36,735 bases of DNA from a virus, in the IMG/VR virus record IMGVR_UViG_3300031951_000571, positions 1-36,735 of that record. One strand, 5' to 3'. Below, piece after piece: positions 30,534-36,735 of the stretch (the first letter of the stretch is position 1; every line of letters starts with the position of its first letter). A program made the translations under genes and the position numbers. The notes under the pieces were generated by a model, which was given only the letters and a program-made list of their open reading frames with translations, made no database searches and had not been told where the DNA came from.

Positions 30534-32911
30534 GCGTCATTCAGAACTTCCTGTTGGCGACCCCCGAGGGCTACCAGATCAGCCGCAGCGTTCGTCTGCG
30601 GTCGAGTGCGTCTGCTTATTTGAACAGGACGCTGACAACACCTACTAGCGGTTCAATCTGGACTTATTCGGTATGGGTAAAACGTGGTTCGCTTAATAGC
30701 AACCAGCAGTTGTTGTCTGCTGGCGCGGCTGTGTCTGACCAGATTTATTTTCAAGGCGGCGGTACAGATAAGTTGATTGTGTACCTTGGAGCTTCACAAA
30801 CAACGACACAAGTATTCCGCGATCCGTCGGCGTGGTACCACTTCGTATTTGCGGTCGATACGACGCAAGCGACAGCATCAAACCGTCTAAAGATTTATCT
30901 GAATGGTACGCAGATCACTGCGTTTGACGTTACCGGCTATCCGACTCAGAACTCCACAACTAAGATAAACAGTGCTGTCGCTCATTACATTGGTCGCTAC
31001 GCTGCATCTGCTTCTGATTATGTTGATGGCTACCTAACCGAAGTCAACTTCATCGATGGTCGCACACCGGACACAACCACAAGAGTCGTCAATGGCGTAA
31101 CGCAAACTATCCTGACGGAGCTTGGTGAGTTCAACCCAGTTACTGATGTATGGCAACCAAAGAAGTACACAGGCACATACGGCACAAACGGCTTCTACCT
31201 GAACTTCTCCGACAACAGTGCGGCTACTGCTGCGGCTATCGGCAAGGACAGCTCAGGCAACGGCAACAACTGGACACCGAACAACATCACGCTTAGTCCA
31301 ACTACTAGTGTGTCTTACGACTCCATGCTGGATGTGCCGACGCAGTGGGCTGATGGCGGCAATGGGCGGGGGAATTATGCGGTAGCTAATCCGTTGGATA
31401 GAAATTCATCGGGTACGGTGGCAGATGGAAATTTGAAATGGTCTGCTGGTGCGGCGCAGGTTTGTGTTAGAGGAACATTTGCAATCCCTTCGTCAGGCAA
31501 ATGGTATATGGAATGCGTTGTCGGTTCTGCTTCAAGTTCTGTAGTCGGCGTTTCTTTTGGGCTTGCTACTGCTAACGTAGATCTATCGTCATCGTCGGGT
31601 GCAACTGGGTTGTACCAATTATACGCATCAGCAAATCGGCAAATAAATCTTAATAACTCAACTACTGGTTCGGTTTCTGGTGGGTTTTCTGCCAATGATG
31701 TTTTGCAGATTGCTGTTGATGTTGACAATAGCAAGATGTGGTTGGGTGTGAATAACACTTGGTATAACTCAACATACACAGCAAACGGTGACCCTGCTAC
31801 TGGCGCAAACGCGACATCAACAACATCAATGGTTGGTCTGTTCCCATTTTCTAATGTGTACAGCAACAGCGTAAATTGGAACTTCGGCCAGCGCCCCTTC
31901 ACCTACACACCACCAACAGGCTTCAAAGCACTGAACACGCTGAACCTGCCAACGCCGACCATCCTGAAGGGCAATCAGTATTTTGATGCGACGACCTATA
32001 CGGGTAATGGCTCGACACAAAGCATCGTTAATGCTGGCGGCTTTCAGCCTGATCTTGTGTGGACAAAGATGCGCGGTCTATCTGCCGGCCACAATCTTGT
32101 CGATGCAGTTCGTGGCGCAACGAAGGCTCTGTACTCCAATCTTACAAATGCAGAAACCACAGATACGAATGGAGTCACCGCATTCAATGCAAACGGTTTT
32201 GCGCTAGGTTCTGCAAGTGGCTATAACAACAACGGCGTGGCTGCTGTCGGCTGGCAGTGGAAAGAAGGCGCAACGCAGGGCTTCGACATTGTGACGTATA
32301 CCGGCACTGGTGCGAACAGGACGGTGGCGCACTCGCTGGGTGTTGCGCCGAGCATGATGATTTTTAAGCCTCGCAATGCAGCAGACAACTGGCCTGTGTG
32401 GCACAAGTCATTTGCTGTAAACGAGTATGTCTATTTAAATTTGACTAACGCAAAAGCATCGCTGTCCACGTTTATGAACAGCACTTTGCCTAACTCGTCT
32501 GATATTACGCTTGGCACTTGGGCAAACACAAATGCAAACACGCAGACGATGGTCTGCTATGCCTTCTCCGAAGTCGCAGGCTTTAGTAAGTTCGGCAGCT
32601 ACACGGGTAACGGGTCAGCGGATGGGCCTATGATTTTTACAGGATTCTTGCCACGGTGGGTGCTGATTAAGTGTTCTTCTGCGGCTGGCACAGGGTGGTA
32701 TGTCTATGACACAGTGCGAAACACATACAACGTCATGGATTTGTATTTGCGTCCAGATGTAAGTGACGCAGAAACAACGTTTACTGCTATCGACTGTCTT
32801 TCAAACGGATTCAAACTGCGAACCAGCAACTCACAATTTAACGGGTCTGGATCAACATATGTGTACGCTGCGTTTGCTTCCAGTCCATTCAAGAACAGCT
32901 TGGCTCGATGA
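30530..32911 (+). CDS. Receptor-binding/tail spike protein with lectin-like domains
   Basis: The 793-residue product starts with a GTG. Residues 25-190 form a LamG/concanavalin A-like fold (SIWTYSVWVKRG, WYHFVFAVDTTQ, RLKIYLNGTQIT, VDGYLTEVNFIDG). Residues 310-460 look SPRY-like (GKWYMECVVGSA, VGVSFGLAT, LQIAVDVDNSKMWLGVNNTW). Residues 480-793 contain two beta units starting FDATTYTGNGSTQSI and FDIVTYTGTGANRTVAHSLG, common in environmental phages. The carbohydrate-binding domains suggest host glycan recognition. The middle, 31380-31870, is markedly AT-rich. It follows the fibre gene, and an HNH gene lies one base after its stop, so this is a likely host-range exchange locus. Confidence 0.8.
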   Translation: MSVIQNFLLATPEGYQISRSVRLRSSASAYLNRTLTTPTSGSIWTYSVWVKRGSLNSNQQLLSAGAAVSDQIYFQGGGTDKLIVYLGASQTTTQVFRDPSAWYHFVFAVDTTQATASNRLKIYLNGTQITAFDVTGYPTQNSTTKINSAVAHYIGRYAASASDYVDGYLTEVNFIDGRTPDTTTRVVNGVTQTILTELGEFNPVTDVWQPKKYTGTYGTNGFYLNFSDNSAATAAAIGKDSSGNGNNWTPNNITLSPTTSVSYDSMLDVPTQWADGGNGRGNYAVANPLDRNSSGTVADGNLKWSAGAAQVCVRGTFAIPSSGKWYMECVVGSASSSVVGVSFGLATANVDLSSSSGATGLYQLYASANRQINLNNSTTGSVSGGFSANDVLQIAVDVDNSKMWLGVNNTWYNSTYTANGDPATGANATSTTSMVGLFPFSNVYSNSVNWNFGQRPFTYTPPTGFKALNTLNLPTPTILKGNQYFDATTYTGNGSTQSIVNAGGFQPDLVWTKMRGLSAGHNLVDAVRGATKALYSNLTNAETTDTNGVTAFNANGFALGSASGYNNNGVAAVGWQWKEGATQGFDIVTYTGTGANRTVAHSLGVAPSMMIFKPRNAADNWPVWHKSFAVNEYVYLNLTNAKASLSTFMNSTLPNSSDITLGTWANTNANTQTMVCYAFSEVAGFSKFGSYTGNGSADGPMIFTGFLPRWVLIKCSSAAGTGWYVYDTVRNTYNVMDLYLRPDVSDAETTFTAIDCLSNGFKLRTSNSQFNGSGSTYVYAAFASSPFKNSLAR

Positions 32912-32912
32912 C

Positions 32913-33389
32913 ATGGGTAAGTTAATTGACATGATTGGCAGACGCTTCACACGGCTTACCGTCATCGCTCGCGTCGAGAACTCTGGCACTCGCGCTGCAT
33001 GGCGGTGTGCTTGCGACTGCGGAAACTTTATCGTTGTCGATGGCAAGAAACTACGCACAGAACACACTCGCTCATGCGGATGTTACCGATCAGAAGTGAC
33101 AGCGCCAAAGCAAGGACGAGAAAATTTAAAGCATGGGCAATCACGAACTAAAGGGTATGCAAGGTTTCAAAGTAGGCTGCGTGAAATTGCTGAAATAAGG
33201 CAGAGACCAAAATGGGCAGACATGAATAAGATTCGTGAAATTTATGTCAATCGTCCTGAAGGTTATCACGTTGACCATATTGTTCCTTTGCGTGGCAAAT
33301 ATGTTTGTGGGTTTCATGTAGAGAACAACCTTCAATATTTGCCAGCAAAAGAGAACATGAGAAAACACAACACTTACGAGGTGCAATAA
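32913..33389 (+). CDS. Free-standing HNH homing endonuclease
   Basis: The ATG at 32913 gives 158 residues. Residues 8-57 have the N-terminal zinc-binding DNA module of phage HNH proteins (MIGRRFTRLTVIARVENSGT, then CACDCG at 32-37 and SCGC at 54-57). Residues 118-153 carry the HNH nuclease: YHVDHIVPLRGK (D121, H122), HVENNLQYL (N139) and ENMRKHN (N148, H152). Such enzymes cut phage DNA lacking the gene and spread it by repair. It is squeezed between the receptor-binding gene (one base gap) and the next gene (TAATG overlap), and is distinctly AT-rich, all signs of invasion. An alternative start is the ATG at 32931. Confidence 0.88.
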   Translation: MGKLIDMIGRRFTRLTVIARVENSGTRAAWRCACDCGNFIVVDGKKLRTEHTRSCGCYRSEVTAPKQGRENLKHGQSRTKGYARFQSRLREIAEIRQRPKWADMNKIREIYVNRPEGYHVDHIVPLRGKYVCGFHVENNLQYLPAKENMRKHNTYEVQ

Positions 33390-33589
33390 TGTTTCTACTC
33401 AACGGAGTCCCCTTGCCTTTGGACACCCCATTTAAAACGGAGGATGGCACATCCTTCCCGGCCAACTGGCTGCGGCTTACCACGATCCACGAGAAGAATG
33501 CCATCGGTATCACTGAGGTGCCTGACCCGGAGCCTGTTGTCATCGCTCCTGCTGAACCAGATACAGAGCCAGAGGTGCCAAGTGAATGA
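33389..33589 (+). CDS. Small tail-region protein with YPANWLR-like motif
   Basis: The ATG at 33389 overlaps the HNH stop (TAATG) and is served by ACGAGG inside the HNH gene, giving 66 residues. The sequence (MFLLNGVPLPLDTPFKTEDG, then FPANWLRLTTIHEKNAIGIT, EVPDPEPV) matches the N-terminal part of common phage tail-fibre-associated proteins with a Y/F-PANWLR motif, usually of unknown function. It ends in an acidic/Pro-rich tail. It may be a shortened member or a fibre-assembly helper. Confidence 0.7.
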   Translation: MFLLNGVPLPLDTPFKTEDGTSFPANWLRLTTIHEKNAIGITEVPDPEPVVIAPAEPDTEPEVPSE

Positions 33590-33860
33590 TTGGCTGACTA
33601 ATCTCGGTGTAGGTATCGCTGCTGCTGGCGCTGGTGCTTACGGTATGTACCAAAAGATCATGGCTGACAGCCGCAGCAACAAGGCCGCTGATGTTACTGA
33701 CGCTGCATGGCAGCAGGTCATAACTACTCTGCGTGAGGAAGTCACACGCCTGTCAGAGAGATTGGCTAATGTTGAGGAGCAGAACCGTAAGTGCGAGGAA
33801 GCGAACGATGCCTTGCGCGACGAGATCATTGCAATGAAAAAGCAGTTGCACCTGTTCTAA
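33582..33860 (+). CDS. Small membrane-anchored coiled-coil protein
   Basis: The GTG at 33582 with AGAGG upstream gives 92 residues: an N-terminal hydrophobic Gly/Ala segment (NLGVGIAAAGAGAYGMYQK), then a coiled coil (TLREEVTRLSERLANVEEQN) ending in MKKQLHLF. The layout suggests a membrane-associated protein with a cytoplasmic or periplasmic helix bundle. It overlaps the gene before by 8 bp. Its place between fibre genes and the lysis cassette would fit either a lysis accessory or a minor tail protein. I do not recognise a family. Confidence 0.6.
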   Translation: MNDWLTNLGVGIAAAGAGAYGMYQKIMADSRSNKAADVTDAAWQQVITTLREEVTRLSERLANVEEQNRKCEEANDALRDEIIAMKKQLHLF

Positions 33861-33863
33861 TAT

Positions 33864-34556
33864 GTGGACCCACTAACCCTACTTGCTGCTGCCAATGCTG
33901 CTGTTGCTGCCGTCAAGAAAGGATGCCAGTTATACAAGGACATCAAGGGCGCAGCGGGTGAGGTTAAGGATGTACTGGATGACCTGAAGTCGCAGTTCGG
34001 GAAGATACCGAATCCGAGTAACGCGCAAAAGATTCAGTACAACGAGGAGGTTGCAAGGGTACAAGAGATTGCCAAGGCTGATCCGAACGATGTGTTCTTG
34101 CGGATCGGTAATGACCTTGGTGGATTGATGGATGCTTACGATGCTATTGGCAAAGCATTCATTCAGCAGGAAGCAGAAGCAAAAGAGGTTTACACAGGTA
34201 GCGATTCAATAGGTAAACGTGCGCTGAACCGGGTAATCATCAGGGCAAGGCTGGATGCCATGATCGTTGAGCTGCGTGAGACGATGGTCTACAAAGCGCC
34301 GCCTGAGTTGGGTGACTTGTGGACGAAGTACGAGAAGATGTGGAAGCAGATCATTGTCGAGCAGGACGAGGCACACAAGCGTGAGACATCACGTTTGCAG
34401 CAGGAAAGATTGAACAGACGTAGGTTACTGAGGAAGCGGAAGGAATATGCAACATGGTTTGGCGCAATCCTTTTCGTCGTAGTGTGGCTCCTCGCCGTGC
34501 TTCTTCTAATTCGGGAGAGTCAGACGTATCGTTCGCTCTCGTACTATGTGTATTAG
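33864..34556 (+). CDS. Membrane protein with C-terminal transmembrane helix
   Basis: A 230-residue protein with a GTG start at 33864. Residues 1-25 are Ala-rich (MDPLTLLAAANAAVAAVKKG), the middle is helical and charged (KDIKGAAGEVKDVLDDLKSQ; EQDEAHKRETSRLQQERLNR), then a very basic stretch, and a transmembrane helix at about 199-219 (FGAILFVVVWLLAVLLLI). Proteins of this plan (MDPxTxLAAA start, C-terminal anchor) occur in marine and freshwater podoviruses near fibre and lysis genes, without assigned function. It overlaps the next membrane gene by 103 bp in another frame. Confidence 0.65.
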   Translation: MDPLTLLAAANAAVAAVKKGCQLYKDIKGAAGEVKDVLDDLKSQFGKIPNPSNAQKIQYNEEVARVQEIAKADPNDVFLRIGNDLGGLMDAYDAIGKAFIQQEAEAKEVYTGSDSIGKRALNRVIIRARLDAMIVELRETMVYKAPPELGDLWTKYEKMWKQIIVEQDEAHKRETSRLQQERLNRRRLLRKRKEYATWFGAILFVVVWLLAVLLLIRESQTYRSLSYYVY

Positions 34557-34705
34557 TTATGGCTTTGACGTTTGTTATTGTCATACCGCTGCTAGGCATC
34601 ATGTACATGGACATGAACAATGCTATGAATGCGGCGGTCTATGAGGCCAGAAAACTGCGCGAGCTGCGCAAGCAGATTATCAACGAGCGAATGAGAGGTG
34701 AGTAA
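34454..34705 (+). CDS. Small single-pass membrane protein overlapping upstream gene
   Basis: An 83-residue protein: basic N-terminus (MVWRNPFRRSVAPRRASSN), one long hydrophobic helix (SFALVLCVLVMALTFVIVIP), then a basic tail (EARKLRELRKQIINERMRGE). GGAAGGA lies nine bases before the ATG, favouring this start despite the 103-bp overlap with the previous gene. A start at 34559 would remove the basic part and has no ribosome binding site. It abuts the endolysin gene (TAATG). A holin, antiholin or lysis accessory is possible, but the two-helix protein at 35518 is the better holin candidate. Confidence 0.55.
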   Translation: MVWRNPFRRSVAPRRASSNSGESDVSFALVLCVLVMALTFVIVIPLLGIMYMDMNNAMNAAVYEARKLRELRKQIINERMRGE

Positions 34706-35328
34706 TGTTGACCGAGCAACAACTGCGGCAGATGCTGCCCAAGAATCCCTACGTTGCCAACTGGCACAGCGCACTAAGCAAGCTGTTCCCTGACTACGAC
34801 ATCAACACACCCAAGCGTGTCGCGGCCTTCGTGGCGCAGTGCGCGCACGAGAGCGGCGGGTTCATGGTGCTCAAAGAGAACCTCAACTACAAGCCCGCGA
34901 CGCTGCGCCGGATCTTCAACAAGTACTTCCAAAGTGATGCGATTGCCGCAGAGTATTGTTCTAGGCTCAACAAGCAGATGCACATTGCCAACCGTGCCTA
35001 TGCCAATCGCATGGGCAATGGCGATGAGGCCAGCGGAGATGGCTGGCGCTTTTGTGGTCGCGGCCTGATCCAGCTCACCGGCCGCACCAACTACCAGGCC
35101 TTTGCCGATTCGCTGGAGATGGACATCAACGACGTGCCCGAGTACCTGGCGACCTTTGAGGGTGCCGCGCAGTCGGCCTGCTGGTACTGGGAAACCAACA
35201 ACCTGAACCGCTACGCCGATGCCGGCGACATCAAGGGTCTGACCAAAGCGATCAACGGCGGCTACATCGGGCTCGAAGATCGGCAGAAGCACTACGAGCA
35301 CGCACTGCATGTGATGGGGGCGCACTGA
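34705..35328 (+). CDS. Endolysin, GH19 chitinase/lysozyme-like
   Basis: The 207-residue protein is a glycoside hydrolase family 19-type endolysin. CAHESGGF (E49, general acid) and KENLNYKP (E58) give the two catalytic glutamates, followed by GRGLIQLTGRTNY and a closing NGGYIGLEDRQKHYE motif, all typical. It hydrolyses peptidoglycan glycan strands to release progeny. There is no signal peptide or membrane anchor, so a holin is required for export. It starts within the stop of the upstream membrane gene and overlaps the lipoprotein gene by one base, forming a compact lysis operon. Confidence 0.93.
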   Translation: MLTEQQLRQMLPKNPYVANWHSALSKLFPDYDINTPKRVAAFVAQCAHESGGFMVLKENLNYKPATLRRIFNKYFQSDAIAAEYCSRLNKQMHIANRAYANRMGNGDEASGDGWRFCGRGLIQLTGRTNYQAFADSLEMDINDVPEYLATFEGAAQSACWYWETNNLNRYADAGDIKGLTKAINGGYIGLEDRQKHYEHALHVMGAH

Positions 35329-35534
35329 TGCGCGCGCTTTTGATCGTGCTGCTGCTGGCCGGGTGTGAGCAGTACTACCGCTACCCGTGCCAAGACCCGG
35401 CCAACTGGGAAACCGCGCGCTGCCAGAAGCCCGTGTGCGAAGTCAATCAGGAATGCCCGGAGCATGTGTTCAACGGGCAGAAGAACATGGAACCCGAAGT
35501 CAAGAAGGAGGGCAAGAATGAGTGTGCTAGATAA
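35328..35534 (+). CDS. Small lipoprotein of lysis cassette
   Basis: A 68-residue protein whose start MRALLIVLLLAGCEQYYRYP is a lipoprotein signal with lipobox LAGC (C13). The mature part has several cysteines (PCQDP, ARCQKPVCEVNQECPE), so it may be disulphide-bonded in the periplasm. It lies directly after the endolysin (TGATG) and before the holin candidate. It is too rich in Cys and too poor in Pro for a standard Rz1, and a separate Rz/Rz1 pair is present, so the role in lysis or exclusion is unclear. Confidence 0.7.
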   Translation: MRALLIVLLLAGCEQYYRYPCQDPANWETARCQKPVCEVNQECPEHVFNGQKNMEPEVKKEGKNECAR

Positions 35535-36024
35535 AGTGGCTGCAAGTTTTTTTGATCCGAACTGTCGGTACAGCACGGATGAGCTGATGGCGCGCCTGAA
35601 GTTCATCATCGGCATCTGCCTGACGCTGACCTTGATGGGCATCATCTTCACGATTCTCTACAGCGTCATCTTTGTGACGCAGCCCTTGAAGGCGATCAGT
35701 CCGATTGATCAGAAGTTTTTCGAGGTGATCATTCCGGTGGCATCGTTTCTGTGCGGGATCTTGTCCGGGATCATGTTGAACGGTACCGACCAGGGCCAAA
35801 TGGATGCCATGAAAACCACCATGGCAGGGTTTAAGGACCAGTCTGCTCAAGCGGCCAAGCCGGCGGCCATTGCGCCCGAGCAGCCGGTCGCGCCTGCGCC
35901 CGTGGCCACGCGCGCGACGCCGCCCGCACCGGTGTTCACCGGCGAGCCCGTCGCCCAGCTCGCACCTACTACAGGATATGCCGGCAAGCCGGCACCACCC
36001 CCCGCCCACGAACCGGAGATCTGA
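35518..36024 (+). CDS. Putative holin with two transmembrane helices
   Basis: The ATG at 35518 follows a strong AAGGAGG site and gives 168 residues. Helices at about 30-52 (IIGICLTLTLMGIIFTILYS) and 66-90 (FFEVIIPVASFLCGILSGIM) span the membrane. They are preceded by a conserved-looking N-terminus (DPNCRYSTDELMARLKF) and followed by a long Ala/Pro-rich tail after residue 110 (APEQPVAPAPVATRATPPAP). Two helices in a lysis cassette support a class II-like holin, although the long tail is unusual. It overlaps the lipoprotein gene by 17 bp. No motif proves holin function. Confidence 0.6.
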   Translation: MSVLDKVAASFFDPNCRYSTDELMARLKFIIGICLTLTLMGIIFTILYSVIFVTQPLKAISPIDQKFFEVIIPVASFLCGILSGIMLNGTDQGQMDAMKTTMAGFKDQSAQAAKPAAIAPEQPVAPAPVATRATPPAPVFTGEPVAQLAPTTGYAGKPAPPPAHEPEI

Positions 36025-36026
36025 CC

Positions 36027-36200
36027 ATGAAGAAACTATTTGTCATGCTGTGCCTGTTGCCTGGACTTGCCTTTGCCGGCGGCGAGATCAAGAAGGTGTG
36101 CCACATGGAGCGTAACAAGCAGGGCAAGGAAGTTCCTGTTTGTAAGACCATCAAAGTCCATAAGAAATTGGAAGGCAAGAAAGTACCGGGGCAGAAATGA
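36027..36200 (+). CDS. 57-residue exported basic protein
   Basis: The small frame starts MKKLFVMLCLLPGLAFAGGE, a clear Sec signal peptide with a predicted cut after AFA. The mature part of about 40 residues is strongly basic with two cysteines (VCHMERNKQGKEVPVCKTIK, then KLEGKKVPGQK), likely joined in a disulphide. GGAGA lies upstream and the stop overlaps the Rz start (ATGA). I do not recognise it. A cationic periplasmic peptide in the lysis operon may help disrupt the envelope, but this is a guess. Confidence 0.65.
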   Translation: MKKLFVMLCLLPGLAFAGGEIKKVCHMERNKQGKEVPVCKTIKVHKKLEGKKVPGQK

Positions 36201-36685
36201 ACCCGTGGCTGATCCTTGGTTTTGTGCTGGCGGTTGCTGCTGCTGGTGGTGCTGGCCTATACCAAGGGCATGAGATGGGCGTGGCTGAAGTCCAGCAGAA
36301 GTGGGACAAGGAGAGGGCAGCACAGGAGGCTGAGTATGCTGCGGCACAGGCTGCTGCCCGTCAGAAAGAACAATCCTTGCAGTCTCGTGCTGACCATCTA
36401 AGACAGGAGAAGGATCGTGAGATCAGGAATCTTAATGCTCGTGCTACCGCTTTGTCTAACAGCTTGCGGGAGCGTCCGAACCGCCCCACCACCGAAGCCA
36501 GTGCCGTGTCCAGTACCGCCGAGGTTAGACCCGCTGCCACCGGATGTACTGGAGAAAAACTTTACCGCCCGGATGGAGAGTTTCTTGCAAGGGAAGCTGC
36601 CCGAGGAGACGAAACCCGAGCCCTCCTCAAGCAGTGCCGCGACCAATACGACACCGTGATCAAGATGATGATGGATAGCAACTGA
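36197..36685 (+). CDS. Rz-like inner membrane spanin
   Basis: A 162-residue type II membrane protein: N-terminal anchor (MNPWLILGFVLAVAAAGGAG) followed by a long Ala/Gln/Glu-rich periplasmic coiled coil (AEYAAAQAAARQKEQSLQSR, HLRQEKDREIRNLNARATAL) and a C-terminal globular part with two Cys (TGC, KQCRDQ). This is the classic i-spanin plan. A complete o-spanin is embedded in another frame, confirming the assignment. The pair fuses inner and outer membranes in the last lysis step. Confidence 0.88.
   Translation: MNPWLILGFVLAVAAAGGAGLYQGHEMGVAEVQQKWDKERAAQEAEYAAAQAAARQKEQSLQSRADHLRQEKDREIRNLNARATALSNSLRERPNRPTTEASAVSSTAEVRPAATGCTGEKLYRPDGEFLAREAARGDETRALLKQCRDQYDTVIKMMMDSN
36417..36659 (+). CDS. 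Rz1-like outer membrane lipoprotein spanin, nested in Rz
   Basis: The GTG at 36417 with GGAGA upstream gives 80 residues: signal MRSGILMLVLPLCLTACGS with lipobox LTAC (Cys 17), then a Pro-rich mature part (APPPKPVPCPVPPRLDPLPP) ending in a Ser/Thr tail. Lipobox, proline content and complete nesting in the +1 frame of Rz are the standard features of an o-spanin. An ATG at 36435 would shorten the signal. It pairs with Rz across the periplasm. Confidence 0.88.
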   Translation: MRSGILMLVLPLCLTACGSVRTAPPPKPVPCPVPPRLDPLPPDVLEKNFTARMESFLQGKLPEETKPEPSSSSAATNTTP

Positions 36686-36735
36686 CGGCAACGCCTGCCT
36701 TGGCGCGGACCCCTCCATCCGCCAACTTAGCCTTG
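36686..36735. other. Right window end, imperfect hairpin
   Basis: No forward gene follows Rz. TTGGCGCGGA (36700-36709) can pair with TCCGCCAA (36718-36725) with a two-base bulge, and could be a weak terminator between rightward lysis genes and the leftward operon if the ends join. No T-run is present, so support is low. On the minus strand a frame continuing the truncated gene at 1-83 would run through here to a stop at 36660. Confidence 0.25.

Noticed and set aside
1-36735. Integrase, diversity-generating retroelement (as in BPP-1), CRISPR array, IS element
   Set aside because: I looked for a tyrosine/serine recombinase, reverse transcriptase motif, regular spacer repeats and transposase, and found none in this window.

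Overview
The window looks like most or all of the genome of a short-tailed (podovirus-like) tailed phage of a Gram-negative, GC-rich host. An outer-membrane lysis module (Rz/Rz1 spanins plus another lipoprotein) shows the Gram-negative host. A capsid/cement/scaffold block resembling Bordetella phage BPP-1, joined to T7-like tail-tube and internal-core genes, suggests a BPP-1-like podovirus. Proteobacteria, perhaps Burkholderiales, is the likely host group, but that is inference. A CI-like repressor facing a Cro-like gene suggests a temperate or temperate-derived phage. I see no integrase, transposase, RNA polymerase, DNA polymerase, tRNA, rRNA or CRISPR array.

Layout. 1-3539 (minus strand): a tightly packed recombination operon with a Cas4/RecB-like nuclease with a 4-Cys cluster, a DUF669-type ssDNA-binding protein, a Sak4-like ATPase and small unknown genes, including a 28-residue membrane peptide. 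Several of its genes share near-identical leaders. 3540-4813: the switch region, with a CI-like repressor (minus), a Cro-like HTH protein (plus), candidate operators, an extended -10 promoter and a structured leader. 4814-9305 (plus): a primase-helicase, a remarkable array of TGTCCCA/TGGGACA elements, RusA and the two terminase subunits. 9306-15557: a second copy of the same promoter, three small genes whose products begin Met-Cys, portal, Bbp19-like protein, scaffold, major capsid protein, cement protein, a staple-like protein and tail tubular A. 15517-28994: tail tubular B and four ejection/core proteins, the last a 2566-residue giant. 28995-33860: tail fibre, a lectin-like receptor-binding protein, a free-standing HNH endonuclease and small genes; this part is visibly more AT-rich. 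33864-36685: membrane proteins, GH19 endolysin, lipoprotein, holin candidate, small secreted protein and nested Rz/Rz1.

How it works together. The repressor probably controls two divergent early operons. The left one supplies nuclease, annealing ATPase and ssDNA-binding protein for recombination-dependent replication. The right one supplies primase-helicase, Holliday junction resolvase and packaging enzymes. Late genes build a BPP-1-like head with a T7-like tail tube and a large ejectable core. The fibre/receptor-binding region is the mosaic host-range locus, and the last cassette lyses both membranes and the wall.

The most unusual structure is the heptamer repeat system: eleven exact copies in about 195 bp after the primase-helicase gene, a phased cluster inside that gene and two variants before its start. 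The best guess is a replication origin or autoregulatory site of the primase-helicase. The two window ends may join in the real (circular or circularly permuted) genome, because a membrane-protein frame cut at base 1 stays open across the join.
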